Shown here: positions 1 to 9,149 of the stretch, piece after piece
How positions within the stretch are numbered: the stretch's first letter is position 1
Layout of the letters: the number at the start of each line of letters is the position of its first letter
Assembly (NCBI GenBank): GCA_029098105.1
Contig: JAQXNR010000034.1
Coordinates: forward strand, 1-43,821
Origin: Lachnospiraceae bacterium
GTDB lineage: Bacteria > Bacillota > Clostridia > Lachnospirales > Lachnospiraceae
Reading direction: 5' to 3'
Length of the DNA: 43,821 nucleotides
Position numbers and translations under genes: made by a program
The notes under the pieces: model-generated
What the model was told of the DNA's origin: nothing
What the model saw: only the letters and a program-made list of their open reading frames with translations
Database searches by the model: none

Positions 1-784
1 AGGAGGATATGGTCTTCAACTTCTGTGTCTCAAAAGTTACCTTCTTCAGAGAGGTACAGTGATAGAAAACTTCCTTTTCTATGGTTGTTACTTTTTTCGG
101 AATGGTGATGTTGGTTAAGCCGGATTCATAAAATGCTCCATTTTCAATTCTGGTTATGTTTTTGGGCAGGGTTATGGTTTTTAACTTTACACACTGACAA
201 AACATAGCTTGACTTATTTTTTTCAAATTTGGGGAGAGGGTTACTTTTTCCAACTTTTTGCAATTCCAAAATGCATATCTTCCTATTTGTGTTACATTCT
301 TAGAAATTTTAATTTCTTTTAACTCACTATCCCAAAAAGCATATTCGCTTATTTTTTTTAACTGATTTGGTAAAGTAATTTCAGAAATACCTGAACTCAT
401 AAAAGCGTCTGTTCCAATTTCCTTTAAACTTTTGGGAAGAGTCACCTGCTTTAATTTCCGACAATAATGAAAGGTTCCTTCTCCAAGGTAAGTGACTCCC
501 TCCTTTACTACTGCCTTTTGTATATCATCACTCCATTCATGCCATGCCCAATAACCTCCATTATAACTGCTATACTCATCATCCATTCTTCCCTTACAAC
601 TCAAGGTTAGCGTTTTTCTCTTCGTATTATAACTCCACTTCGTATCATAGAAATTCCCCGAGGTTTTCTTTTTCGCCATTACCTCCGGCACCAAGGACAG
701 CAGAAGACTGCACACGAGAAGCATTACCGCTGCTCTGTGCCAATCGTTTTGTTTCGCATTCTTCTTGTCTTTTCTTTTAAGCAT
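1..784 (-). CDS. BspA-like leucine-rich-repeat (LRR_5) secreted protein, 3' part beyond window
   Basis: Manual reverse translation from ATG at 784 (MLKRKDKKNAKQNDWHRAAVMLLVCSLLLSLVPEVMAKKKTSG...) stays open to position 1. It has repeated LRR_5-like units (KLKQVTLPKSLKEIGTDAFMSSGISEITLPNQLKKISEYAFWDSELKEI...). SD AGGAGG lies upstream. Absent from the supplied ORF track because it runs off the edge. Confidence 0.85.
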   Translation of the reverse strand, partial: MLKRKDKKNAKQNDWHRAAVMLLVCSLLLSLVPEVMAKKKTSGNFYDTKWSYNTKRKTLTLSCKGRMDDEYSSYNGGYWAWHEWSDDIQKAVVKEGVTYLGEGTFHYCRKLKQVTLPKSLKEIGTDAFMSSGISEITLPNQLKKISEYAFWDSELKEIKISKNVTQIGRYAFWNCKKLEKVTLSPNLKKISQAMFCQCVKLKTITLPKNITRIENGAFYESGLTNITIPKKVTTIEKEVFYHCTSLKKVTFETQKLKTISS

Positions 785-964
785 TGTATAACCCTCCTAT
801 AGTTGTTTTTTTTAGTATACCACCACCAAACCATTAGTCAATACAATATGCACAAATTTCAATTAAACATGCACGCAAAAACCGCCTGTCAAAAATCAGC
901 AATTTTTCGCCGATTACCAACAAGCGGTTTTATTCTCTACTTTTCTTTTTTCCTTCTGTATTTT

Positions 965-1882
965 CTATTTTAATGTATTTAAAAATTCCTTCATTGTATC
1001 GCGGGACACAGCTCCATAATAGATATACTCAATTCCCTCATAAACAAACGTAGCATAATTGTACTCTGTCACCTGTTGATTACTACGCTCTACCGCATTT
1101 GCTACGCCATCTGTCGGAAACGTATACAAAACTGCTTTTACTCCCAGATGTTTTAATGGATACAATTCCACATCAGAAATGTTTTCATCCTCTGTCAAAT
1201 CCATTTTTCGTCCGGCATACTCAATTTCATGGTCAATATAAGCATCCTCTTTATTTTCATCTGTACGAATAACAATGTTAACCCCAATCGGAGACTGGTA
1301 CTGTTCCCCACAATCATAAATACAACTATTATTTGTAGTAACTTCCGGGGTACTCTCCAGTTCTACATTTTGCAAATCCCCCATCACATAAAAATCATCC
1401 ACCAATAATGCTCCATAAAGATTTCCATTTTTCGATATATGGGGATTATATCGAACTAAATTACTTCCCTTTTCATAGGCCTGAGAAGATTGCAAAAGAG
1501 AGATTCCCAATTCTTGTTCCACATCTGCCAAAGTATCATATTTCCTATCTTCTTTACTGGCATCTTTACATATTTTGATATATTCCCCTGTCATTTCTAC
1601 ATTTTGTGGTTTTGCCTCATCCTTACCACCCAGAGTAATCGTAATCTGACTAGTAAATTGTTTCACCAGCCCCCGAACCTCAGCCGAAACCGCTGGAATC
1701 TGATACACTCCCGCAAATAATGCTAGTGCCGCTGCCACATACGCTAACTTTCTCCAACCCGTCTTATATCCTGCTCTTTTTCTTCCATTTCTTGGTTCCT
1801 TTGTCATAGCAAGAATCTGCTCATCAAATTCTGATCTGGTTTCCATTTTATCATACAATGTTTGATATTCTTCTAATCTCAT
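965..1882 (-). CDS. Anti-sigma factor-like membrane protein (cytoplasmic N-terminus, one TM, extracellular domain)
   Basis: ORF directly downstream of and overlapping an ECF sigma gene. One TM segment (KLAYVAAALALFAGVYQIPAV). Start assigned at MRLEEY; the track starts at 1897. Confidence 0.65.
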   Translation of the reverse strand: MRLEEYQTLYDKMETRSEFDEQILAMTKEPRNGRKRAGYKTGWRKLAYVAAALALFAGVYQIPAVSAEVRGLVKQFTSQITITLGGKDEAKPQNVEMTGEYIKICKDASKEDRKYDTLADVEQELGISLLQSSQAYEKGSNLVRYNPHISKNGNLYGALLVDDFYVMGDLQNVELESTPEVTTNNSCIYDCGEQYQSPIGVNIVIRTDENKEDAYIDHEIEYAGRKMDLTEDENISDVELYPLKHLGVKAVLYTFPTDGVANAVERSNQQVTEYNYATFVYEGIEYIYYGAVSRDTMKEFLNTLK

Positions 1883-2390
1883 AATCCATTCCTCCATTCT
1901 CCAACTCCAGTTTCAACAGTTCTCTGCCTTTTTTTAATCGCATTTTTACTGCCGACTCTCCACAATTTAATATTTCTGCAATCTCCCGGACATGATATCC
2001 TTCATAGTAATACAAAATCATTGGTGCCTTACATTTTTCCGGCAGTGCCAGCACTTCATCCAAAAGCGTTTCTTCCCGTCGGTCAAGATGCATCTGTTCA
2101 TAATCCGCGGCCTCAATACCGATGCAATTCCGATTCCAATACTGCTTTAACTCATTTTTGCAAAGATTTACAGTAACCCGAATCAACCAGCGCTTTTTAT
2201 GTTCCTCACTGGCAAACTCTGGAGACTCATACAATAATTTGGCAAATACTTCCTGCAAAATGTCTTCCGTATTTTCCCGTGTTTTTAAATAAGTAAATGC
2301 TATACGAAACAACAAATCCTTATAGTTATAATAACTTTCTTCAAATTCCTGAGTACTCAATTTCTGAACCACATTTTTCCCTCCTTTCAC
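1851..2390 (-). CDS. RNA polymerase sigma-70 factor, ECF subfamily
   Basis: Region 2 (YKDLLFRIAFTYLKTRENTEDILQEVFAKL) and region 4 helix-turn-helix (ALPEKCKAPMILYYYEGYHVREIAEILNCGESAVKMRLKKGRELL). Confidence 0.93.
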   Translation of the reverse strand: MKGGKNVVQKLSTQEFEESYYNYKDLLFRIAFTYLKTRENTEDILQEVFAKLLYESPEFASEEHKKRWLIRVTVNLCKNELKQYWNRNCIGIEAADYEQMHLDRREETLLDEVLALPEKCKAPMILYYYEGYHVREIAEILNCGESAVKMRLKKGRELLKLELENGGMDYEIRRISNIV

Positions 2391-2424
2391 TTACTATACA
2401 ATTCAAAAACAAAAACGGTCAATA

Positions 2425-2456
2425 AAATAAAAAAGAAGCTTCCCGAAGGAAGCCTC
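2425..2456 (-). terminator. Intrinsic terminator downstream of the M14-like pair
   Basis: Minus strand GAGGCTTCC-TTCG-GGAAGCTTC followed by TTTTTTATTTTATT. Confidence 0.8.
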
Positions 2457-2483
2457 TCACTCTATATAATCCATTGTCCTTAT

Positions 2484-3416
2484 TCATTCCTCTTCAGGAA
2501 TCAGTTTGAAGACAGCCGTATTCTGGTATGCCATCGTTTCATTGTGGGCAAACGCTACCGTTCCCTCCACGGGTGCCGTAATCTCCTGCTTCTGAACCCC
2601 CAGGTAAGGGTCCATAATTCTTGCCAGAACCTGTCCCGGTTCCACCTTTTCTCCCACGCTTACCTGTCCTTCAAAAAATCCGGCACAACCGGTTCGCACA
2701 TTTACAAACTCCGTACTCTCCACCACTCTGGAAATATAGCCTTCATAACCTTTGTAGCGGATGATTTCCTGCTTGGACATAAAATTAAGAATCGCTGCCA
2801 CCGCCTGCCGGGCACTGACTTTGTCCACATCCTTCGTGCTGGAAGTATATATGGAAAAAGCATCCGTATTCCACATCTGCCAGTTATAATTCAACGTTGC
2901 CGTATCAAAAGGCCGGGGATGGTGCAAAACCACATAAGGCAATCCAAACTGCTTTGCCAGTTCTACGTTTTCATTTCCAGTTTTCATCATCCGCACCTGG
3001 GGCACAAAGTTGCCCGGCATATAAAAAGAGGCAAACTGAATTCCATAACGGTACTGTTTCACCGTCTCAAAAATTCCTGCCGCAATACGCTGGGTCGTCT
3101 CTCCCAGGTCATACCCCGGATACATCCGGTTAATGTCCGTGTTGTCAATACTCCAGAAACGCTTTTTGATATTTACGGAATACGGATTCCCACAGGGAAT
3201 CACCAATATTTGATGTCCATCTAATATTCTTCCCTTTTTTTCCAGTTCCTGTAGTTTGCGAATCAACTGGGAGCAGACATAAATCTGCTGAAATTCATTT
3301 CCCCGCATACTTCCCATCACACATAACGATTTCTCTCCACTGCCAAACGTATATCCGGTGACACGGTAATCATCCCGATACAATGCTTTGATTTCAAACA
3401 CGGTATTCTGTTCCAT
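2484..3416 (-). CDS. M14 succinylglutamate desuccinylase/aspartoacylase-like protein with degenerate metal-binding motif
   Basis: AstE/AspA-like fold signatures (VIPCGNPYSVN, DINRMYPGYD, C-terminal lipoyl-like APVEGTVAF). Has SMRGNE where HGxE is expected and no DxH. Confidence 0.7.
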   Translation of the reverse strand: MEQNTVFEIKALYRDDYRVTGYTFGSGEKSLCVMGSMRGNEFQQIYVCSQLIRKLQELEKKGRILDGHQILVIPCGNPYSVNIKKRFWSIDNTDINRMYPGYDLGETTQRIAAGIFETVKQYRYGIQFASFYMPGNFVPQVRMMKTGNENVELAKQFGLPYVVLHHPRPFDTATLNYNWQMWNTDAFSIYTSSTKDVDKVSARQAVAAILNFMSKQEIIRYKGYEGYISRVVESTEFVNVRTGCAGFFEGQVSVGEKVEPGQVLARIMDPYLGVQKQEITAPVEGTVAFAHNETMAYQNTAVFKLIPEEE

Positions 3417-3417
3417 A

Positions 3418-4173
3418 TTATCTGCCCTCCTGACTTCGATTATACACTTCCTGTTTCAGAACCCGCCCCATCAAAGAGCCTTCCTCCACAACCGGGTATT
3501 CCCGAGTAGTAAAAAGCCAGCCATCTGCCGGAGACTTAATATCCGCAAGAAGTTTTCCGGTCAAAGGATTTACGATAGAACCAATATGGTCTCCTTCTTT
3601 TACCAGCGTTCCATGCATTCTGTCTTTTACATAAATCCCGGATACAGGAGCATTCAAATAATACACATCATACCCTTCTTCATCATAGGAAATCACTGGT
3701 GTGCGCACTTCGGAAACCGGTCCCTCCCAGATTCCCAGTTCTTCCATCATGGCAAAAATTCCATCTACCAACTGGTCGCCATACTCTTTTGTAATGCGCA
3801 TTCCTACGCCCATCTCTACCACCAGAGTTGCAATCCCGCGGCTATTTAAACTGAAGGCAAAAGTAGATTCCAGCACCGTTGCCGCGCCATGTACCCAAAT
3901 AAAATCCACGTTAGATTTTTTAGCAATAGGTACCAGCCAGTCCCGGTGCAGTTCATTGATTCGAATCTGTGGCACCTCCGTCAGAAAAATATTGCTGGCA
4001 TGGATATCCACACAAAGTTCTGCCCCTTCCATGTCTCTCATAATTTCCGCCGCTAAATATTCATTCATATCACCGTCTTCACTGCCGGGAAAAATACGGT
4101 TCATATCCAGATCAAACGCCGGAATTCCCCGGGTAATGGAATCAATCCCAAAAGGATTCATCGCCGGATACAC
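3418..4173 (-). CDS. M14 succinylglutamate desuccinylase/aspartoacylase family protein, apparently truncated at the 5' end
   Basis: ORF opens with VYPAMNPFGIDSITRGIPAFDLDMNRIFPG, which is internal sequence in this family. Contains DIHAS and VVEMGVGMRI. An in-frame stop lies 5 codons upstream of the GTG, and no HGDE-containing N-terminus is present upstream. Confidence 0.75.
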   Translation of the reverse strand: MYPAMNPFGIDSITRGIPAFDLDMNRIFPGSEDGDMNEYLAAEIMRDMEGAELCVDIHASNIFLTEVPQIRINELHRDWLVPIAKKSNVDFIWVHGAATVLESTFAFSLNSRGIATLVVEMGVGMRITKEYGDQLVDGIFAMMEELGIWEGPVSEVRTPVISYDEEGYDVYYLNAPVSGIYVKDRMHGTLVKEGDHIGSIVNPLTGKLLADIKSPADGWLFTTREYPVVEEGSLMGRVLKQEVYNRSQEGR

Positions 4174-4206
4174 CTTCCTCCTTTCATCCTACCTGTATTT
4201 ATGAAA

Positions 4207-4241
4207 TAAAAAAAAGGCATCCTGCTCTCGCAAAACGCCTT
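4207..4241 (-). terminator. Intrinsic terminator between the 4311-4874 gene and the truncated M14 gene
   Basis: Minus strand AAGGCGTTTTGC-GAGA-GCAGGATGCCTT, a 12-bp stem including GU pairs, followed by TTTTTT. Confidence 0.75.
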
Positions 4242-4310
4242 CGTTTCTTTCATCATACCACCAACCTCTAAAAAACGTCAATAGTTTTTTGCAACACGAT
4301 ACAAATCCCG

Positions 4311-4874
4311 CTATGGCATAGGCACCGTTACCTGATTCGTGGGCTCTTTGCCATACTCCTCATACACCCACTCATAAAAACAAATGGAACTGGTATCTTT
4401 CACCTCTTCTTCCGGTATTCCTACAATATATTGCATGTCCCGGCTACTGCCCGCCGGAATCGACAGCCCGTCCTGAATATAATCATATTTCAATTCTCCA
4501 TAATAACTTACCGGCCAGACACTTACCCGCTCTTCCGCTTGATTTTTTGCCTCAATGGACATATATCTCACATCACTGCTATAATAATTCTCTACTTTTA
4601 TCGTCGCAAGGTAATACTTCATATCTATTTTAAGAGACACACCATTCTCTGTAATTCGGGGGTCGTCTATGGAAATTTCCTCCATGGAAACCGCTTCTGC
4701 CAATTTGTAGTTCTGCCTGCTTGTGCCATGCTTCGATTCATCTGAATAATATACACTTACTACAGGCAGTTCAATTAACAGTAGCAGCACCAGAATTCCA
4801 TTAATTCCCATTTTTCGAAAAATCCAGACAAAAAAACGAATGAACAGAGAAATCACTTCACTAAAAAGATGCAT
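4311..4874 (-). CDS. Hypothetical single-TM exported protein
   Basis: Intact ORF with N-terminal TM (GINGILVLLLLIELPVVSVYY). Overlaps the upstream gene by a base. Confidence 0.7.
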   Translation of the reverse strand: MHLFSEVISLFIRFFVWIFRKMGINGILVLLLLIELPVVSVYYSDESKHGTSRQNYKLAEAVSMEEISIDDPRITENGVSLKIDMKYYLATIKVENYYSSDVRYMSIEAKNQAEERVSVWPVSYYGELKYDYIQDGLSIPAGSSRDMQYIVGIPEEEVKDTSSICFYEWVYEEYGKEPTNQVTVPMP

Positions 4875-5728
4875 TACCGTGACACCTCCAATCCGTTCAC
4901 CTGAATATTCTCCCGCAGAGTTGTCATACTATATTCCTTCTCATCATAATCAAAACTGCCTACCCACAAACCAGCTACATCATCTTTTTTCACTAAATAA
5001 TAAATCAGCCCCTGGCGGTAACACAATGTTTCTTCCATTCCCAGTTTTCTCTCTTGTTCATAGTCCAGTCCCTTTGCCTCTCTCAATTTATACTCCCGTA
5101 CCGGCATCAGAATTGCACCACTTTTTGTCATCAGGTAACAAGTCATGTGAATATCAAAAATTTGCCAGTTTTCCTCTTCGATTTCTTCCAGTTCCTCCTG
5201 CGCCACAGAATTCTTCTCGCTTTGTGGAAAAATGGAATAGGACACAGCTACCGCTTCATATCCCTCCGGAATCGACAATCCCGTATTGTTGTCCACAACC
5301 GCTCCGGTAATAGAAATATCATAAGTGTCCTCCTCGCCTTCATAGGTAAAACTTTCCCCTACCGAACATTGCACCGCCTCAGGCAACTGCTGCACGCTCA
5401 TTTTCTCGTATTGCTGCTTTTGCTTTTCTTTTACCCCAATGATGGGAACCAATGCCGACAGTACAATCACCAACAGTAAAATCACCGTAACCATATAGTA
5501 GACTTTACTTCTTCGTTTTCTTTTCCCAGATTTTTCTGTGAAATCCCTATGTATTTCCTCCGGTTTCTTCTCCTCCCTTTTCTCCTGAGGAAACCCCCGC
5601 CATTCTTCCATCTTTGCTGCATCTGTCTCCGGCTCCTCTGTACGATAATACTCTCCGCATTTCGGACAGATGCCACTGTGCATTTCATAATCAAACCGTT
5701 TGTTACAACATTTACAACGAATCTTCAT
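4874..5728 (-). CDS. Zinc-ribbon membrane protein with extracellular domain
   Basis: N-terminal CKCCNKRFDYEMHSGICPKCGEYY, followed by TM YYMVTVILLLVIVLSALVPIIGV. Confidence 0.75.
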   Translation of the reverse strand: MKIRCKCCNKRFDYEMHSGICPKCGEYYRTEEPETDAAKMEEWRGFPQEKREEKKPEEIHRDFTEKSGKRKRRSKVYYMVTVILLLVIVLSALVPIIGVKEKQKQQYEKMSVQQLPEAVQCSVGESFTYEGEEDTYDISITGAVVDNNTGLSIPEGYEAVAVSYSIFPQSEKNSVAQEELEEIEEENWQIFDIHMTCYLMTKSGAILMPVREYKLREAKGLDYEQERKLGMEETLCYRQGLIYYLVKKDDVAGLWVGSFDYDEKEYSMTTLRENIQVNGLEVSR

Positions 5729-5744
5729 GTGCCCTCTCCTCTAC

Positions 5745-6641
5745 CTATTTTTCCAAAAAAGAAGGCGTCAGTATCATCGTACCCACCTTCTGTACTTCTC
5801 CTGTCAGATAGACCAATCCCTCTGGTGTCATTTCTACTTCCAGCGTTCCTCCCGGCATACTTACCAGAACCCGGGAATCCACTTTTCCAATCCGATACAT
5901 AACTCCCGCTGCCGCACAGCAACTGGTTCCGGAAGCCAGCGTATACCCCGCCCCTCTTTCATAAATCTCCATTTCCATATGTTGGCGGTCTACTACCCGC
6001 ACCAGATTCATATTGATTCGTTTCGAAAAATAAGGGGACTGTTCTGCCGCTTTCCCCAACTGACAAACCCGTTCTCTGGACAGTTCCGGGGCAGCAACGA
6101 CACAGTGAGGATTTCCCACTGAAACGCAACTGCACTTGATGATTTCTCCGTCAAACACCAGAGGGACTTCCACCATTTCTTCCCCATAGCCATCCGGAAC
6201 ATGAACCGCCCCTATGCTTTTGGCATCAAATGCCAGTGTGCCCATAGACGTACGAATTGAGGAACCGGATGGGTTTAAATAATCCACCTGTACCTCTCCT
6301 CCCATCATCTCCACCACACAGGAATTTCCTGTTACATACCCGGAGTCTTTTAAATATCTGGCAAAAATCTGCACGCCATTTCCACTCTTCTCCGCCTGGC
6401 TGCCATCAGGATTCCAGATAGTAACTCCAAACCGTTCTTCCAACACCTCATTGCTATCTTTTTTCCAAACTTTCTTTCCCCAGCCGGGACCAGAGAGAAT
6501 CCCATCTGAACCGAAACCATAATGCCGCTCACAAATTCTTTGGACCTTGCCGGAATCCAACTGGGTAACATTTTTATAACAATCATAAACAAGGTAATCA
6601 TTTCCGAGACCATGATATTTTTCAAATCTCATTTTCTCCAT
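5745..6641 (-). CDS. dapF: Diaminopimelate epimerase family protein; both catalytic Cys positions appear to be Ser
   Basis: KYHGLGNDYLVYD, ERHYGFGSDGIL, NPDGSQAEKSGNGVQIFARYL, SVGNPHCV, ERGAGYTLASGTSCCAAAGV. Confidence 0.85.
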   Translation of the reverse strand: MEKMRFEKYHGLGNDYLVYDCYKNVTQLDSGKVQRICERHYGFGSDGILSGPGWGKKVWKKDSNEVLEERFGVTIWNPDGSQAEKSGNGVQIFARYLKDSGYVTGNSCVVEMMGGEVQVDYLNPSGSSIRTSMGTLAFDAKSIGAVHVPDGYGEEMVEVPLVFDGEIIKCSCVSVGNPHCVVAAPELSRERVCQLGKAAEQSPYFSKRINMNLVRVVDRQHMEMEIYERGAGYTLASGTSCCAAAGVMYRIGKVDSRVLVSMPGGTLEVEMTPEGLVYLTGEVQKVGTMILTPSFLEK

Positions 6642-6673
6642 GCTGATAGCCCCTTATTCTTCCTTATCATAGT

Positions 6674-7720
6674 TTATTCGGAAGAATGCCTGCGGGTTCG
6701 ACAAATAGTAAACTTTTTCATCGCAGACACCCATGGACGGTACTCACTATTTCCCCCTACAAAGGCCCGTACATAGTATACGCCCGGTTCCCGGGGTTCC
6801 TCTGACAGCACTTCTCCATTCCTCCTGTAATACAGGATTCTCACATTGTCATCACCTTTTTTCCCCTGAACCCATGCCTGTACCGGATTACTGGCTGACG
6901 TTCTGGGAGCCAGAATCAGCCTATGTTCCTGCTCCTTTTGTGCCAATTCACATAGGGTATGGAAAGAATACCCCTTTTTCTTCATCTCCTGAATAATGGA
7001 GCCCAACGCCTCTGTATCCGATTCGGATATGACATGAAGCAGCGGAATCGCACCATTGTGGTAATAATCCAAAAATTGTTTCTTAATGGCGTCCGCTCCA
7101 GGCTGCTGGTTTACATCATAATCCATAAACGCCATACTCCAAAATACCGTCGTATAACCCAGGTCCTGCACTACTTTCAGTGTGCGCGGGCTCCATTCCC
7201 CCATAGGTGGTCGGAAATACCGGTCCATGGAGTAACCCGTCTTTTCTCTCATGTAGGCAGCACAATCGGCAAGTTCCTGGGAAATCTCTTTGGGACTCAA
7301 AGAAGGAGTGGACAAATGTCGACAGGTGTGGTTTCCCACCAGATGACCTTCCCGTTTCATCCGCTTGACCAAATCTACATTGTCAGCAATATAAGGCTTT
7401 GTTACAAAAAACAGCGCCTTCACCCCTTCTGCCTTTAAAACATCCAAAATTTTCCCAGTATAGCCGTTCTCATAACCGCAGTCAAAAGTTAAATATATAT
7501 TTTTCTCCTGGGTATTTACATAGTAATAAGCCCGTCTGTCAGCAAACACTTCACTGCCGGCATTGATTGGTACTTCATGGGACGTGTTCGTCATCAACCC
7601 CCAGCCCCGGGTCTCGTTATCATAATCCTCATAGGACGCCCCTCTTGTCTTCGTCCCTCCCATAGCCAGAAATATAGTTACCATCACAAAGCAAAATATT
7701 CGCCGGGTCGCGTTCCTCAT
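6674..7720 (-). CDS. pdaA: Polysaccharide deacetylase, PdaA-like (delta-lactam-biosynthetic de-N-acetylase)
   Basis: NIYLTFDCGYENGYTGKILDVL, GHLVGNHTCRHLSTPSLSPKEI, RPPMGEWSPRTL; N-terminal signal. Confidence 0.88.
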   Translation of the reverse strand: MRNATRRIFCFVMVTIFLAMGGTKTRGASYEDYDNETRGWGLMTNTSHEVPINAGSEVFADRRAYYYVNTQEKNIYLTFDCGYENGYTGKILDVLKAEGVKALFFVTKPYIADNVDLVKRMKREGHLVGNHTCRHLSTPSLSPKEISQELADCAAYMREKTGYSMDRYFRPPMGEWSPRTLKVVQDLGYTTVFWSMAFMDYDVNQQPGADAIKKQFLDYYHNGAIPLLHVISESDTEALGSIIQEMKKKGYSFHTLCELAQKEQEHRLILAPRTSASNPVQAWVQGKKGDDNVRILYYRRNGEVLSEEPREPGVYYVRAFVGGNSEYRPWVSAMKKFTICRTRRHSSE

Positions 7721-7738
7721 CCCACTCTCTTCCCTTCT

Positions 7739-9136
7739 CTATCTGTCGTCAATTCCCACATACTCCCGTTCCTGCATAATACTCTTATACGCCGGACGCA
7801 TGATTTTATCTACATTTACCAGTTCCTCCATCCTGTGTGCACTCCAGCCCACAATTCTCGCCATAGCAAAAATGGGCGTGTACAATTCCAAAGGGATGTC
7901 TAACATACTATACACAAATCCGCTGTAAAAATCAACATTTGCACTGACTCCTTTATAAATATGACGTTTCTCTGCTATTACCTGAGGTGCCAGCCGCTCA
8001 ATCATGGAGTAAAGTGCAAAATCCTTTTCTCTGCCTTTTTCCTTTGCCAACTGCTCTACAAAAGCCTTAAACACCTGTGCCCGAGGGTCTGACAGGGAAT
8101 ATACCGCATGCCCCATGCCATAAATCAGTCCTTTATGGTCAAACTCCTTTTTATCCACCAATCGCTCCAGATAGGCTTTTACCTCATCTTCATCACTCCA
8201 GTCAGAAACCTTGCTGCGAATGTCATCCATCATTTCCACAACCTTGATGTTGGCTCCACCATGCTTTGGTCCTTTCAGAGAAGAAAGAGCAGCAGCTACA
8301 ACAGAATAGGTGTCAGAACCCGCAGAGGTAACCACCCGTGTCGTAAAGGTAGAATTGTTTCCACCGCCATGCTCCATGTGAAGCACCAGAGCAATGTCCA
8401 GTACCTTCGCCTCCAAAGGACTATACTTTTTATCCGGACGCAGCATCAGCAAAATATTTTCTGCGGTAGACAATCCCGGTTCCGGACGGTGAATATAGAA
8501 ACTCTCATCCTGTTCATAATGATTGTAAGCGTGGTATCCATACACTGCCAGCATGGGCAGTTCACTAATCAAAGAAATGCACTGTCGAAGCACATTTTCC
8601 AGAGAATTGTCGCTGAGATTTTCATCATAAGAACCCAGTGTCAGTACACTCCGGGTTATGGAATTCATTAAGTCCTTGCTGGGTGCCTTCATAATGACAT
8701 CCCGGGTAAAATTGGTAGGAAGGGTGCGGCTTGCTGCTAATACCTCCACAAAATTTTTCAATTCTTCCCGGCTAGGTAATTCTCCAAACAAAAGCAAATA
8801 GGCAATTTCCTCAAAACCATAACGTTTACCGGAAAATCCCCGCACCAGTTCCATCACATCGTAACCCCGGTACCACAATTTTCCGTCACAGGGCACCTTT
8901 TTTCCATTCTCCATTGTAAAGGCTTCAATCCGGGAAATATTTGTGAGACCGGAGAGTACGCCATTTCCGTTTTTATCCCGCAATCCCCGTTTCACTCCAT
9001 ACTCTTCAAATAATTCCGGCGTAATGTAATCTCTTTTTCTACAAATGTCGGTATACTTTTTACATAACTCCTGTTGGCGCTGATCTAAATATTCGCTTTC
9101 CTGCAATTCTGATTTCTGTCTTTCTTCCATGTCCAT
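7739..9136 (-). CDS. gltA: Citrate synthase family protein
   Basis: LWYRGYDVMELV, LVLHMEHGGGNNSTFTTRVVTSAGSDTYSVVAAALSSLKGPKHGGAN, GMGHAVYSLSDPRA. Confidence 0.93.
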   Translation of the reverse strand: MDMEERQKSELQESEYLDQRQQELCKKYTDICRKRDYITPELFEEYGVKRGLRDKNGNGVLSGLTNISRIEAFTMENGKKVPCDGKLWYRGYDVMELVRGFSGKRYGFEEIAYLLLFGELPSREELKNFVEVLAASRTLPTNFTRDVIMKAPSKDLMNSITRSVLTLGSYDENLSDNSLENVLRQCISLISELPMLAVYGYHAYNHYEQDESFYIHRPEPGLSTAENILLMLRPDKKYSPLEAKVLDIALVLHMEHGGGNNSTFTTRVVTSAGSDTYSVVAAALSSLKGPKHGGANIKVVEMMDDIRSKVSDWSDEDEVKAYLERLVDKKEFDHKGLIYGMGHAVYSLSDPRAQVFKAFVEQLAKEKGREKDFALYSMIERLAPQVIAEKRHIYKGVSANVDFYSGFVYSMLDIPLELYTPIFAMARIVGWSAHRMEELVNVDKIMRPAYKSIMQEREYVGIDDR

Positions 9137-9149
9137 TCCTCCATTTATT

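Noticed and set aside
1490-1720. 76-aa plus-strand ORF opposite the anti-sigma gene
   Set aside because: Antisense within a supported CDS, no SD, atypical composition.
2544-3224. 226-aa plus-strand ORF
   Set aside because: Lies antisense within the M14-like gene, with no SD and low-complexity atypical composition; a shadow ORF.
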